Shown here in pieces: positions 12,098 through 25,253 of a stretch of DNA of 64,000 nucleotides. The position numbers and the translations under genes were made by a program. The stretch is taken from positions 10,726,001-10,790,000 of the forward strand of contig NC_046677.1 in assembly GCF_003369915.1 (NCBI RefSeq), read 5' to 3'. The first letter of the stretch is position 1; the number at the start of each line of letters is the position of its first letter. The stretch is from Drosophila miranda. Its lineage: Eukaryota; Arthropoda; Insecta; Diptera; Drosophilidae. Below the pieces are notes generated by a model. The model did not search any database, was not told the origin of the DNA, and was given only the letters and a program-made list of their open reading frames with translations.

Positions 12098-15000
12098 ATG
12101 TTACTACACGAAAGTGCCGCCAGCATGGAACAGAGTATGCCCGAGAATCTCAGCACTCATGTTTACGGCGAATGTGAAGTGAAGCTGCCTTCGCCAGGCA
12201 CTCACGATCCCATGGATAGTGATCGTGATCGTGATCGGTCTCCTAAGGAGTCCATTCATAGTCCTGAGACAAGCATCTCCAGTCCAACGCCTCCCACCGC
12301 CACTAGCACCACCAAAGTGAAACTCAGTTTCAGTGTCGATCGATTGCTGAGCTCTGAGCCAAGTGAATCGCTGACCAACTCTTCATCCTCTTCCTCGAGG
12401 TCCTGCTGCGATGGCAGTGTTTTCTCCTGCTGCACATTTCCACACTGTTTCAGTCAAGCGAGTGCAGAGGCTTCCAAGATGGGACATGTTGCTGTTCCAC
12501 AAACGACGAGTCATCATTATCCCTATGCGGGATTGGATAAGCTATACCCTAACCTTTATATGGATTACAAATCTGTGCTGAGGCCAACGCCCATTCGAGC
12601 TAATGAACATGGTAAGCAGGTTCCCATCTAATATTTTTTGAAACGGGGATTATAATATGAGAACGATTGTCCTGATCTAAAGCTGAATTGTTTAAAGTTA
12701 TAGCCGGAGTTGGCCATAGCCAGAGTACTGCATCAGGAGGATTTTTAATAGATCTCAAGACCTCTTGAATTAGAATCGTTTTTTCATCTTCCTACCACGG
12801 TAAGGAGCTCTATGTTAAAAAATCTTATGTGGAATCGATCATTAGTTGTACACAACTTTAAAATGGCCTAACCCCTTGCTACATTTCATTGATGGATCCT
12901 TAAATCCTTAAAAAGCTGAGAAGGGTCCTTTCTCTTTAAACGATACTTCCGGTCGATGAACAACTTAATTGATCTCTTGAAAAGTATTTCGATAAAATAT
13001 TTACCACAATAAATTCGATTTTTCACGAAAAATCACGAATGATCAAAGCTAATCATTCGAACATATCCAATCATATTTCCCGATATGCCAATCACTCGGC
13101 ATTCCATTCTCGGCAATCTTCAGGATATCATAGAAACATTCAAAAGATCAGATGAGGAAGTTTCCCATTTGCCAATCAAAAGATCTTCAGCTCATTACGA
13201 GTCCGAGTCCGAGTCCGAGTATACACTGCAATTACCAATGGAATGGCATTACAAAGGAAATCCAAAAGAGAGAACGTAGAAAATGTAAATTCCAGGAAAA
13301 GCAACAGGGAAAAAACTTGAAACACCAAGAAACGAAACGAAACGCTGGGCTGGGCCATAAATCGTTTGTTTTTATTGGAATTATTAGTTGATCTGTGGCC
13401 ATATTGTGCAATATTGCTGGGCCAACTGTTCGGGCTCTTGACGAAAACAATCCGTTTGTTGAAATCCAGAGAAGAACCGAAGAATATCTCGATATATTTC
13501 GAGTATTTACGTTACTTCCTGCTGGGGCTTGTATACGAGTACTATCTGGGGACGACGACTTCTCATGGACTGCCTGCCAGGCCATGCACTTTGATCTTGT
13601 TTATATGAAAAATAGTGGAAATATACGACGAGTATTTTGTATATTGAAGCAAGGGATTTCAAATAGAAATTTTTCATTGTTAGAACAAGCTGCAACCATT
13701 TTACACATTTTTTTTGGGTTGGGTTCAGTTCTGCCTCAATTTGTTTTATATACAATACTTATCAAGTGGGTGCTAAAGAGCTGAGGACTTTCAATCGATG
13801 GGAAAGGAAGTTGGGGGCTGCTGAAGGCAGGAAGCATGCCAACATATTGTCGAAGATTGTGAAAGGAAGCCAGCCCATGAGTTGTTTGTATTATAATTTT
13901 TATTGAAAACTGCTATATGGTGAGAGAAGAGTATCTTCAGATATGCTCATGGGTTCCTTGCACTATATTTTCCGACCCTTTGTCTCACCTCACGCTACAT
14001 TTAGCAATGATATCATTTTATTTGTATAATTTCTCATTGTACCTTGGAGAAAAGAAATCTTTTGTATTGAAACAAATTAGCGCCACATCGAAATAAATCG
14101 AAATCTGCCCACTTCAATGGGGAACATTTATGAAAATTATCATCAATATTAAACGATTTTCAAACACATTCCGCGCCAGGTGAAAATGGAAGGGCAATTA
14201 GTAAGGAGATTTAAATTCGACATTTCCTCAATCAACAAACGGCACGGTTCGGTAAAGAAACAAACGATCGTTGAAAGTGTTTCATCAATCCTGCGGCAAC
14301 ATTAAATAAATTAAATTCAAAAGAACAGAGCAGTACCGAAAATTAACAGCAATTTATGAACAAATTAGGAATCAGACTTTAAAAATAAACTTCAAGCTCC
14401 CGGCGAAGAGCGTGAAAAGCGATTGAGGATGGGGATGGGTGGAAAATTTGTTTATTTGCTTGAGCAATTGGCCCGTCATTCATGGGCAGATACAGATAGC
14501 TATCCATCTAATTGCCTTCTATAATGAATTGTTCCGCTGCCAAAGAGAATAGGAAGGGGACAGGTAGAGCGGTAAAGAGGTTGGAGATGGAGTAAGAAAA
14601 GAACTCTGGCCCGTAAGGAGTCGAGATGATCCCAGATAGATGGGGCGCCATTGGGCCCAACTACTGTGACTCAACGGGCCAGGCCCGATGCTGCCGTTTA
14701 GGCTAATGACAGCCAATGCCCGACTGATTGAATGAGTGAATGACTAACTGAATGATGGAATAACTGAAGCTATGCCATGCGGTATTTTTAGGGGCCAAGC
14801 CAGAGGCCAACTATTTACACAGCCACCCACTGTGGTGGAGCTATTGGCCAGGCCCAGGAGGAGGCTACCTGCGGAGTCCAACCTGCTCGCTCCAACTCTT
14901 CCTCTCTGCGGATTCATTTCTTGATGGATTGATCGCATCGCATCGCACATCATAAAAACTTTGGGGCCAGGCAAGAGATCTCCTTGGGATATCTTCTCGG

Positions 15001-18000
15001 TTCTTTGACTATTTGTTGCTGTTTGCCTGCCTCGCCTGGTGTTGAGAAGTTTGTTTGATTGTTTTTACTTGGTTTTTGGTGCTGGCGATCGATCGATCGA
15101 TTCAGCATCGATGCTGTGAGCTGAAAACGTTTGTCTGTTATGGAAATGCTGTCTGAGCGATAATCTGGCGCCGTTTGCCTAATTAATTTACAATTTATAT
15201 GTTAATCCAATTGCTGGGCTGCATCTTCATGGAGTTTCAGCGATCACTGATCATCAATGGACATGAGAGAGAGAGGAATTGATAGTTGTGGTATCAAAGA
15301 GATTATGGAAAAGAGTTCCCAGCAGCAGGGGAGGGATTGCTTTTAATGATAGGGATTAACTAGATTTCGATTGTTTTACAGTGTACAATATATTAAATGA
15401 TGTAGTGATCTGGATTCTTACGATTTTAGACGATTATTAATGATATTTTCTGTATGAGATCTATAACTCTTTTTTTTTGGCTGTCACAATATGATATAAA
15501 TTTCGATCCCTTGGAACCAATATAGAGCCCGCAAATTTCTTATTATCATTACTATAATGAATATTCATCGTCTGATTCTTGATTTACATGATAAATATAA
15601 TCAGATCTGTGATCACCATATGAATATGCCAATGATTTTGATCAAAAGATAACTAATTTTTTCACATTTTCAAACGCTTTATACGAGTATATTATACTTT
15701 CCAAGGAAATAGTGTAAGGGAAATATATGTAAATTTCGATAGATTTGATGACTCCTCTTTAACGACACAGCCTCCATTTTATCTTGACCTTGCACTTAGT
15801 ACATTCCTAATACTAATTTACATTGTGAGGGGAATCATAAAGTAATCACGTAACCTGCTCGGCAGTTGATGGATACTCGCATGTACATCCCCGTGCACAT
15901 GGCCCACCAACAGCGTAGCGTGTGATTCCAATGAATGGTATTTTCGGTCAGTGTCGAAAAGTCCATTCGCAGTTTACCCCGAAAAAAGAGAGCAGAGCAC
16001 AGCACTGACAAACAAAATATTCGCCAAGCCATAAATATGGAATACCGGCAAATGGCAGGTCAAATAAATCGGTAGAAATGGAAATGCGGCCCATAAATTC
16101 AACACGGCACACAAACAGTGGAGATCCTCCGGGGGCGAATGCATCCGCATCCATGCAGGGAGCAAGTGCCTGGGGGTACTGGACTGACTTAGCATCTCGC
16201 CTCGGAATTATCACAACTCATTAAGATATTTACCATGGGTCCGTGGGGAATGGGGCGCCCGATATTTACAAATGTATCTGAAATTCGGCAATTAAAGAGC
16301 TCGCGCTGTGCCAAGGCAGCCCCCGAAGAAGAGAGAACAAGGTGTTGAAAATCGATGGAAACTCATTATAACAAACCGCCGACGGGTGACACAAACCAAA
16401 TGCCAAAAGGCTAATTAACGCAGATGCAGATGCCCATGCAGACGGCAATACAGCATGCAGATACAATTGTATCTACAAGTGCAGCAGGAGCGCGTTTCCG
16501 CTGCAATGTAAATAGCCGCGAAACACCACACGCCTCGAGTGTTTTTCCAGAGTAAATAAAATGGCTCGGCATGAAAACAATTAGACGCATGCCGCGAGAG
16601 CACACAAACAAAGCAAAATCCGAGTCCTCTTTCACTAAAGTTTATGAAAAACCCAATAAAAAGATGCATAAACTAGTTTAGGCGCTGCAACAAAAAAAAA
16701 AAAAAAAAAAAACCCAAAGGAAAGGAATAAGAATCTCACGAGATATTTAAAAAACATTTAAACGAACCAAGAGGCATTTCGGTGTGGCGGCCTCCACACA
16801 CATCTCTCGTGTGCCCCATGTCGTGTTCGATTACCCCAAATAATTCTCGCTCTTCTCGAAAGATAATTGTTGTTCTTCTGAATCTCGTTTCGTTTCAGGA
16901 TAAACAAATTGTTCACCCCGCCTCAATGCCCCAATGATTATTTCCAATTAAGTGAAAATTTTATTATAAACAAACTCATTTAAATATTTTCAACGTGCGT
17001 TTTCATTGAACAAAATAATTTACTCAGACAACAATTTGAATTTCATATTTTGCAAGCCAAACGGAATAATATTATCTTTTGTGTGGTGCGGGAAAATGTG
17101 TTTTTCCTGGATACGGAAATGCGTAAATTTTGAGTTTCAGCTAAAAAATACTAATATATATTGTTTCCCCCGGATATGGTCTATAATTAATGATGGGAGG
17201 ATGCAGCGTTCCAGTAAGGGCGAGGCTGGGTTTGAAAAAATAAATAGAATTGAGTGAAATATGCTATAGAAAAGATGGAAGAAAAGTTATGGCTAATAAC
17301 TGAAGGGAAATGAAGGAATTGAAGTATGAGTTTATTGGAGGATGGGTATTGTAGAGGATATTGCCTTTAGATGATCACCAATAGCCGCAGAGATCTAGCC
17401 TTGATCCATTTTATATCTCTGTCAAGTCCTGGAGAGCTATGGACACTAATCATAGTCTCTTTCCCCCTTCTTCCAGCCACCACATATCCCACTCTGGCAA
17501 CAAACGCTCTTCTGCGCTTCCATCAGCAGCACCACCACCACCAACAGCAACAACAGCCACAGCACCATCAGCCCCACTTTCATCAACAGAAACCTGCCAC
17601 CAATACATCTTCAACAGCTGCGGCACTGTTGGCGCCTCTTCATGGCCTCAAATCCCTGCAGTTGACGCAGCAGCGATTTCTGGGCAAGTCACAACAGCAG
17701 CTACTGGACAACATTCCCACATCGCAGGCTGGTGGCACATTACAAAATGGCAGCCAAAATGGGGGCGGCAACAGCAACAGTGGCAACAACAGCAATGGGA
17801 AACGGAAACGCTCCTGGTCACGGGCTGTCTTTACGAATCTCCAGCGAAAGGGACTGGAAATACAGTTCCAGCAACAGAAGTACATCACAAAGCCAGATCG
17901 ACGCAAGCTGGCGGCACGCTTGAATCTGACAGATGCGCAGGTGAGTTTAAAGATAGCGAAACTGAAAGAGATCGTATATTAATATATATGCCCTGGATAG

Positions 18001-18240
18001 GTCAAAGTATGGTTTCAGAATCGCCGCATGAAATGGCGGCATACACGCGAGAATCTAAAAAGTGGTCAGGAGAAGCAGCCTCATCCGCAGCCCCCGAATG
18101 CGGCTGCCTCAAAGCCATCTACCATCACAGGTACAGGCAATCATCCGCAGGAGCATATCGAGTATAGCTCCGATAGCTGCTCCAGTGTGGAGCTCAGCGA
18201 ACAGGGCGACGATGATATAGAAATCGATGTCGTGGAATAG
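12098..18240 (+). CDS. H2.0: Homeobox transcription factor H2.0 (HLX family)
   Basis: Three coding exons, 12098-12611, 17477-17940 and 18001-18240, join in consistent phase to 405 residues. Residues 78-84 (FSVDRLL) form an engrailed-homology-1 motif expected to bind the co-repressor Groucho. A His/Gln-rich stretch follows from the second exon start. The homeodomain covers about residues 282-341: KRKRSWSRAVF at its start, ITKPDRRKLAARLNLTDAQ before the second intron, and the recognition helix VKVWFQNRRMKWRH after it. The intron between Gln44 and Val45 of the homeodomain is 60 bp. This arrangement and sequence are those of HLX/H2.0. The C-terminus is acidic and ends EIDVVE. In flies H2.0 is a nuclear regulator expressed in visceral mesoderm. 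The first intron is 4.9 kb and gene-free. Confidence 0.96.
12612..17476 (+). other. Large first intron of H2.0
   Basis: The 4865-bp intron has a GTAAGC donor and a TTCCAG acceptor and no supported coding sequence. It contains a run of overlapping ATCGATCGATCG at about 15088-15100 followed by the palindrome AGCATCGATGCT, an A-tract of about 20 at 16690-16712 and AT-rich blocks. Introns of this size in developmental homeobox genes commonly hold enhancers; that role is inference here. Confidence 0.7.
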
Positions 18241-18464
18241 CTCCTAATTCTACATACATATGTATGTATGTACATGCATGTAGCATGTCGCCAGCTTCTT
18301 ACTTGTGTAAAATACTATGTGAAGTAAACGTAGTTCTTGATTTTTGAAAATTAAGCCATGTAGAAATATATCAAAATGTGAATTTAAATTATTAAAAAAA
18401 TTTAATTTATTTTAAATTAATTAATTTATGATATTTAAAATATTTATATAATTTTTAACTATGA

Positions 18465-18470
18465 AATAAA
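18465..18470 (+). terminator. Candidate poly(A) signal of H2.0
   Basis: AATAAA lies about 225 bp after the H2.0 stop codon, at the end of a very AT-rich 3' region (TTAATTTATTTTAAATTAATTAA). Confidence 0.45.
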
Positions 18471-19424
18471 TGTTAAAGTGCTTTAAAGTACAGACGCACA
18501 GCTAGAATTGCTTGGGTAAATATGGGGATCTATCTGTTTACTTATTTGAATAGAGTGACAAGACAAAAGTTTTACCGTCTCATCATAATCCAATGAAAAT
18601 ACGAGAATAATACGCAATGCCATATGCCACACACAAGACAACAGCAACAGCTACAAAAACAGAAAATTTAATTAAGGGAATACCGCTGCGATCAGCAGAA
18701 TATGAGACGGGGCGACACACGATGAGACCTCTAATCAAGAGAACGATAAAACCGATACGAACTGAATGAAAGCCCCGCCATCGGCAGTTGGTCAAGCGCG
18801 GGGGCCAGGGCACAGAGATGGGGAGAGGAGCGTGTCTCGGAGAGCAGTAATTAGACAAACAGTGAGAGTAAATTGTGGATGCACGACATTGAAATATTAC
18901 TCATACTCAAACTTTATGGTTTTTATGATACTCTTCAAGAGAGTAGTGCGGTTCGGAGGGGGAGTTTGTCGATCTCATTAAGTTCTCAAGATACCCATTT
19001 ATACGATGAAGGGAGGATTGTTGGACCGTTAATATAATTGGTGTTACTAGAACTTTCCTGGTTTTTTAAGTTAATCATTTAGAATAATTAAGAATCCTTA
19101 ATCTTAAAAGGACTCCAACGCGTAACATAATGTTTCTTAGGCGATGGGGCTTCAGATTCGAAAAGTATATTCTTGAGCGGCGTAAAGTATATAAAGTAGT
19201 ATAAAAAGAACATTCACTCATCGGTTTAAGTAAGAAAGGTACTTCCATTCAGCTCTTTTCTCATATGCTATGCTGTGCCTTCGCTCACGTTCAGTTCTCT
19301 GACGCAAAGCGCAGCGAGCGGTTGAATTTCAGCTTGTGCTTTGAGTCTTGTGGCCATGTGACGGCTTAATTAAACAATTTAAATAGAATTTTTATATCAT
19401 ACGGGGTATTACAAAAGCCACAAC
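18471..19424. other. Intergenic region between H2.0 and CG9098
   Basis: No coding exon was found. The upstream sequence of CG9098 (19200-19424) presumably holds its leader and promoter, but I could not identify an initiator or core motif with confidence. Confidence 0.5.
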
Positions 19425-22400
19425 ATGGGCAATGTGCAGCCACGTCCATTTGAGACTCGGAATGTGGCAAGCCGGCGCAGTAGTAAGTGACACAATCAAC
19501 GGCACCCCTTCGGAACTTTATGATCTTCTGCAACTCTTTTAAAGGCATCCTTTGGAACTTTCGATACTCGAATGCAGCACGACGGCGAGAGGATCTCGCA
19601 GTGATTGTCCACAACTCCAGGATGAGCATAGTCGAGTGGTTGGATCTCTTGGAGCTGCAGCAGTACGAAGGTTTGGCTGTCTCTAACCTGCCACAAACAC
19701 CTTTTTCATTGATCCTTGCTCTTCAGGTAACTTGCAGGCCTACAGCACTGTGGAAGATGTAGTGGATATCACGGATAAGGAGCTGAAACGCTGCGGCATT
19801 CGCAGTGCCCATCGCCAGATGATGATCAACAGTCTGTTGGGTGTGCGGGCCAAACGACGGCAATCCATGAACTTGGAGGGTAAGTCCCCATAATAGTTCT
19901 TTAAAGACAGATGATATTATAGCTATGCGCCTTTTCTTTCGACCAGCGCACAGTGCGCCTCGCCCAGTGCTGCGCCGTAAGAATTCCTGTCCATTGGTTT
20001 ATCTGGAGGAAAGTTCCATCGATATCTCAGGAAGCGGCGATAGCGGACGGGGCTTGATTATCACCAAAAGTGGCAAGTTTCTCAAGCAACTGACTTTTGA
20101 TGACACAAATACTATGTGAGTGAGGGAAATATGGTTTATATATATAAAATACCTAAATTTGGCTAGCTTATCTACCTTCGTTAATGCGCTTCAAATCAAA
20201 TATCTTCGATGCATTTCAAACTCAAATATCTTCCACAAAATGATGCGTTATCCCACTCGCACCATCCACCCTGCCCTGCTGAACCCGCATTTCCCCTTTT
20301 TGCGAGAATCCACGCGTATATTTCAATAACAAAAACTCTGCGCATGCTCCAAGAATTTCCCATATAAAAAACACCAAACTTTCTTGAAGCGGCAAACTCC
20401 TGTCTTAAAACAAAACCCAAAACAAACCGAAACAACCCTCGCAAGGACATCCGAGTCCGAAGCCGACCCGTGTGCGAGAAGGGGAGGACACATGGCCGTA
20501 ACATTTTCAGAGCAAATTCAAACGGCGCAGAGTTCGGACGATTACGACGGTTAAGAGATACGCGAAAATATAGAAATAAGTGTTTTTTTGTTGGGCAGAT
20601 GATGAGTCTATGATGAAAAGTTTCGGATATTCTTGAATGGTTGAAAAGTTATTAAAAGTTCTAAACTTTTAGAAAACGTCTGCATTACAGCAGAACAAAT
20701 AGTTTGGGGCGTGTCCCATTCCAACATTTGATTTGATTAGAAAGCTGTATAGCAAAATGGGCGTAGCAGGTGAGTGATAAGAAATAAAGTGATAGATATT
20801 TGAAAAATGAAAAGAAGTTCCAATCGAAAACTGCATTTCGTATGGATAACTCAGGAAAATAAGTACAAAAGCCACTGGCATACAACCGTTTTACTACAAT
20901 TCGATTTGTATTTTTTTTGCACTTGAACTTCAGACAAAAAGTTGTACATATACCAAGGACCAAAAAATCCTTGTGCGAGCAAATTTCCCTTGAGTGCCGC
21001 ACATGGGGGGAATGGCCGTTAGCAGTCAGAAATTACCCAAAATAAGGGAAATTCACTCGCTCTCACACACTCTCTCCTGCATTTTCAGCTACGAGGAACT
21101 GAGACCGCGCTCCAAGTGCAACAGTCCGCATTGGGCCGCCGTCAACATTGACAGCGAGATGGAGCACAATAGTGGCAGCAATGCCTCCACACCGATTGCC
21201 GTCAACTCGCCAAACCCCAATGAGCAACAGGAGGCCATAGCTTTGAAGAAGGCCCTCGAGTGGGAGCTGAGCTTGGATGCCAGGGAGCTGCGATCCCATG
21301 CGTGGTACCACGGTCCGCTACCCCGACAAAGGGCCGAGGAGATTGTCCAACGCGAGGGCGACTTTCTGGTTAGGGACTGTGCCTCTCAGCCGGATAACTA
21401 TGTCCTCAGTTGTCGCAGCAAACTGGCAGTGCTACACTTTGTGCTCAATAAGGTGGGTTCTAAGAAATTCAAGAATATATATGTACCTCTAACTCTGTTC
21501 GTAACTGTTTCAGTTGGTCCTTCAACCAGAGACCGTGTACGAGCGTGTTCAGTATCAATTTGAGGAGGATGCCTTTGACACGGTACCCGATCTAATCACC
21601 TTCTATGTGGGCTCTGGCAAACCTATCTCCGCCGCCTCAGGAGCTCTCATTCAGTATCCTTGCAACAGGAGGTATCCACTCTCCTTCTATGGCCACAAGA
21701 TTGTGGGTAATCAACTGCACAGCCAAATGCTAGCCGGTCTACGGGGATTGAGTCCTCTAAACTCCCCAATGGGCAGCAATGGAACAGGACTGGGAAATGG
21801 TGGATCTGCAGTCTTTCGCTTTGATCCCCAGCAACAGCAGCAGCACCAGCAGCAGCACCAGCAGCAGTCAGTGCCACAGCAACAGCAGCAGTCAGTACCA
21901 CAGCAGCAGCAACACCAAGCTGTGGCGTCTCCGGGTAGTCCACACTGCTCGCCACCACGAGCACGACGCGAAGTTCCTCCGCCACCGCGGCTGCCCTGCA
22001 AGAAGCAGCAGCGCTCCCAGAGCCTGACTCCCGCACAGGCCATGGTCGTGAGCAACATCAACAAGCTGCAGGAGCAGCACCAGCAACAGCTGCAGCTCCA
22101 GGAGGCTGCCAATGGCAACAGCAATGGAAATGGAAATGCGAATGGAAATGGCAATGGGATGGCCCGATTTCAGACTATAGCCAGATGCAATCCCACCAGC
22201 GATCTGCAGCAGCATTTGGAGAACAAATTTACCACCCACTCGCTGCCAAGGCCGAGTACTTCAGCAGCCCAGGCACTGCGTCAGCAGGCAGCGGCTAGGA
22301 TGTCGAGTTTGGCCAGAAACTGCAGCCTGGACACACCGTCGGATTCCAGTCGGCCACCCAGTCCGCCGCCCAAGCCGCGCAAGGAACCCATGGCCGCAGT

Positions 22401-23772
22401 GTTAGCATACCAGGCAAGTGGCTCCGATTCGGGCAATGGATCGGGCGACTCTGCTCTGGGGGATGGCTGCGAGGTGAGCATACAGCGTGGAGTGATCATC
22501 AAGAATCCAAGATTCATGAGCAACTCCGTGTCCAATGGAACACTGAAGAGCTTCACCGAATTCGATGCTATGGCGGCAGAGGAGAATCTCTTCACATTGG
22601 CCATTGAGGAGGTGCGAGTGGTGAGTGCTTCATTTAGCTAATCCAACAAGAAGTAATCCTCATGCAATCCTCCTCTTTCAGGGAAGCAAATTTGACTTTG
22701 AGAACTTCAGTACACTGCTGCTGCCGTCCGTCGAGAATAAGCCGCTGGATGGGGATGCCCTGAACACCTTCAAGATGATGCTCTTGGAAACGGGTCCCAA
22801 GCTGCTGGCGGAGCACATAACCCGCATTGATATCGGTCTGTTTCTGGTGGAACCCGACGATGAGGTGGATTACTTTTTGAGCTGTTCGGGACTGGAGCTG
22901 CTGACACTGCCGCATGGCAAGCTCTTCAGGGAGGATATCATTGAGCGGACGCAGTGTATCAAGTTGATGGTGGCCGTGACCATTCTCACCTGCCAGACGG
23001 ATCTGGATCGGGCACAGCTGCTCAGCAAGTGGATACAGATTGCAGTGGAGACGAAGACGGCGTTGGGAAACCTATTTGGATTCTGTGCCATTATGTTGGG
23101 GCTAAGCATGCCACAGGTGGGTCCTCTAGAGATTATAAAACAGAAGCGTGTCCAACGATAAAGACTTGCTCTTATTTTGTAGATCCAAAAACTCGATCAG
23201 GCCTGGCACATTCTACGGCAAAAATACACGGACAGCGCCTTTACCTTTGAGGCCAAGCTGCGCCCCACTTTGAGCAGCATGAACGAGGCCTCCAATCCGC
23301 AGGCCCCAAACACCACAGTTCCCCATGTCCTGCTCTATGCTCTGCTCATCGATCGTCCGGTTATGGACATCATCAACCATTCGAATATGGACGATCGTCC
23401 GGCTCTATATCACACCTGCATTGCCCCCTGGGAATCGAAGGCGGATGACTTTGGCATGTCCATCAATTTCCAACATTTGGATGCCTCGCGTGGCTTCCTC
23501 AAGAGCCTGGATCTGTACCGGAAGAATGCCAAAATGATGCTCGAAGATGCCAGCACTAGGCTGGATGAGCTCTTATCGGATGCTTTTCGGTGGGTTCTAC
23601 TTACATCTTCTAGAAGGTTTTCTCTAACTCTCGATATTTCAGAACTGAATTCCATGTGAAATTCCTTTGGGGAAGTTGTGGGGCCACGGCCAAGCCCGAG
23701 GATCGTCATGGAAAGCTGGAAAAGGTGCTAACACTAATGGCCGACAAGTTCTGCATGATGGCCGAGAAGTAA
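19425..23772 (+). CDS. CG9098: SAM/SH2/RasGEF-like adaptor (NSP/BCAR3 family), CG9098 ortholog
   Basis: Nine coding exons give 971 residues: 19425-19482, 19578-19670, 19727-19879, 19947-20115, 21089-21452, 21514-22620, 22682-23116, 23183-23589, 23643-23772. All phases agree. The start MGNVQPRPF places Gly2 for possible N-myristoylation. A SAM domain (about residues 30-90, SIVEWLDLLELQQYE...CGIRSAHRQMMINSLLGV) precedes an SH2 domain (about 228-325, AWYHGPLPRQRAEEI...GDFLVRD...YVLSCR). The long sixth exon is disordered, with poly-Gln near 21830-21920 and SRPPSPPPKPRKEP, a proline-rich SH3-type site. The last part (from about residue 649) is the Cdc25-homology/RasGEF-like fold that in NSP proteins binds p130Cas and is mostly catalytically inactive. 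The acceptor at 19947 could be replaced by one at 19923, adding eight residues in frame. Confidence 0.93.
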
Positions 23773-23778
23773 AATAAA
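23773..23778 (+). terminator. Candidate poly(A) signal of CG9098
   Basis: AATAAA begins directly after the TAA stop codon. This is unusually close, and a more distal signal may be the one used. Confidence 0.3.
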
Positions 23779-25253
23779 ATTAAACAACGCAACGATATGA
23801 TATGGACTCTAGTTTCTAGTTGATAATACAATTACTTACTATAATCAAAAGATCGTCATCCCACACTTCCAGCTCTACAGCTCCTTACCATACAATACAC
23901 CTATCTATCGATCAATCAATCAATCTACTATCTATCTATCTATCTCCAATTGTCTCCAGACCCTCCGCAAATTTGAATTTCGTGCTGTCTCTACCTCAGC
24001 CCTGGGTATATCTGTATTTATAATTTTAGCAGAAACAAACAGAAGCACTTTATGTTACAGTTCAAATATTTATTAATCCTTAGTTAAGCCAAAAAACTCT
24101 AGATATACGACGACGGGAAGAGAGGGTGGAATCAAAATAGAAACCTACTATATACGATATTTATTAGCAACTCTCTCCAAGAGGGCAAAAATCTTCTACT
24201 CTGAACACACTACCAAAGTCTAGTACTTACTTTATATTCAACTAAATAACTTAATAAACTATAGAGCGGACATGATACATTAATCAAAGCCATCATATAT
24301 ACACTCACACACACACACATAACAACGGTATATAGGCATATACTACCCCCCACTAAGAATGCATAACTTTTGCAAATTTTGATAAGTGATAGTGCAGTAA
24401 ATATAATGGAAATACAGAAAAATATTATAAAAATCTTAAGCGAATAATCAGTATCGGTTGTCGGAGTGCCTTGAACTGCCTTTTTCAGCATGGAGTTGTT
24501 TGGCAACGGAATGAAAGAATATAATATTACACTTTAAAAAAGATTTGAAACGGAATCGATTATGGAACTTTTAACTTGAACTCTTATTGAATTGGAGATA
24601 TGATCTACGATATATGAAAACTGTTTGAAAATATAGTTCCATAAACTTATAATCGTTTTGGACAGGTTTCAATGCAATTCAGTGACAAAATATGAAATTA
24701 TTATTGATATCTATAAAAAGAAAAAAAAAAAAGTTCCTTAAGTATTATAGCTCTTTCCCAAACGATAGGTAAAACCAATCAGTAAAATATTCCATAGAAA
24801 ACAATTTAGATTACCTGCAGCATTAGCCAGATTCCAACACGAAAAACAATTTAGATTATTAGCATTAACCAGATTCGATAGGATACTTTTATAGATCACA
24901 CACACTTGAGAAAAACCACTTTAACGTTAGAGGCTTTTACTACGAGGAAACTTAAATTACGATTACTCGAAAATGTGCAGCTTTATCAGACCGTTGTTTT
25001 CTCAAGTGGCGAACCAACAGCTTTATCAACCCGTATGTGGAGGGTGCGGTGTGTCCAAAGTACCATACAGCCATGCAAAACCCCATTAGCGCCGACCACA
25101 TCGCTTGACATTGTGCCCTGGTCGGAGCTGGAGACCGGTCGTTGATTTCTCAGTGGAACAAAGAGAGGGAACTTCGTGAGCTTTAAGTTTGCTCTGATCT
25201 AGGCTTAATTGAACTTAAAAGTTTCGTTTTTTTTTTGGGAGACCGGTGAGAGC
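23779..25253. other. CG9098 3' flank and Gal 5' flank
   Basis: The region holds short simple repeats (ATCA/CTAT at 23905-23945, CA at 24303-24320) and a small tandem duplication at 24797-24876. A 79-codon frame at 24906-25145 has no domain. The Gal leader is probably within the last few hundred bases. Confidence 0.5.
24797..24876 (+). repeat. Small direct tandem duplication
   Basis: Two units share GAAAA(A)CAATTTAGATTA, then GCATTA(G/A)CCAGATTC, at 24797-24834 and 24841-24876, with a few differences and a short indel between them. Confidence 0.7.

Noticed and set aside
12098-20115. Idea that the two SAM proteins flanking H2.0 are tandem duplicates
   Set aside because: Their SAM sequences (WSINDVADWL... 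and SIVEWLDLLEL...) share only general SAM features, so simple tandem duplication is not supported.
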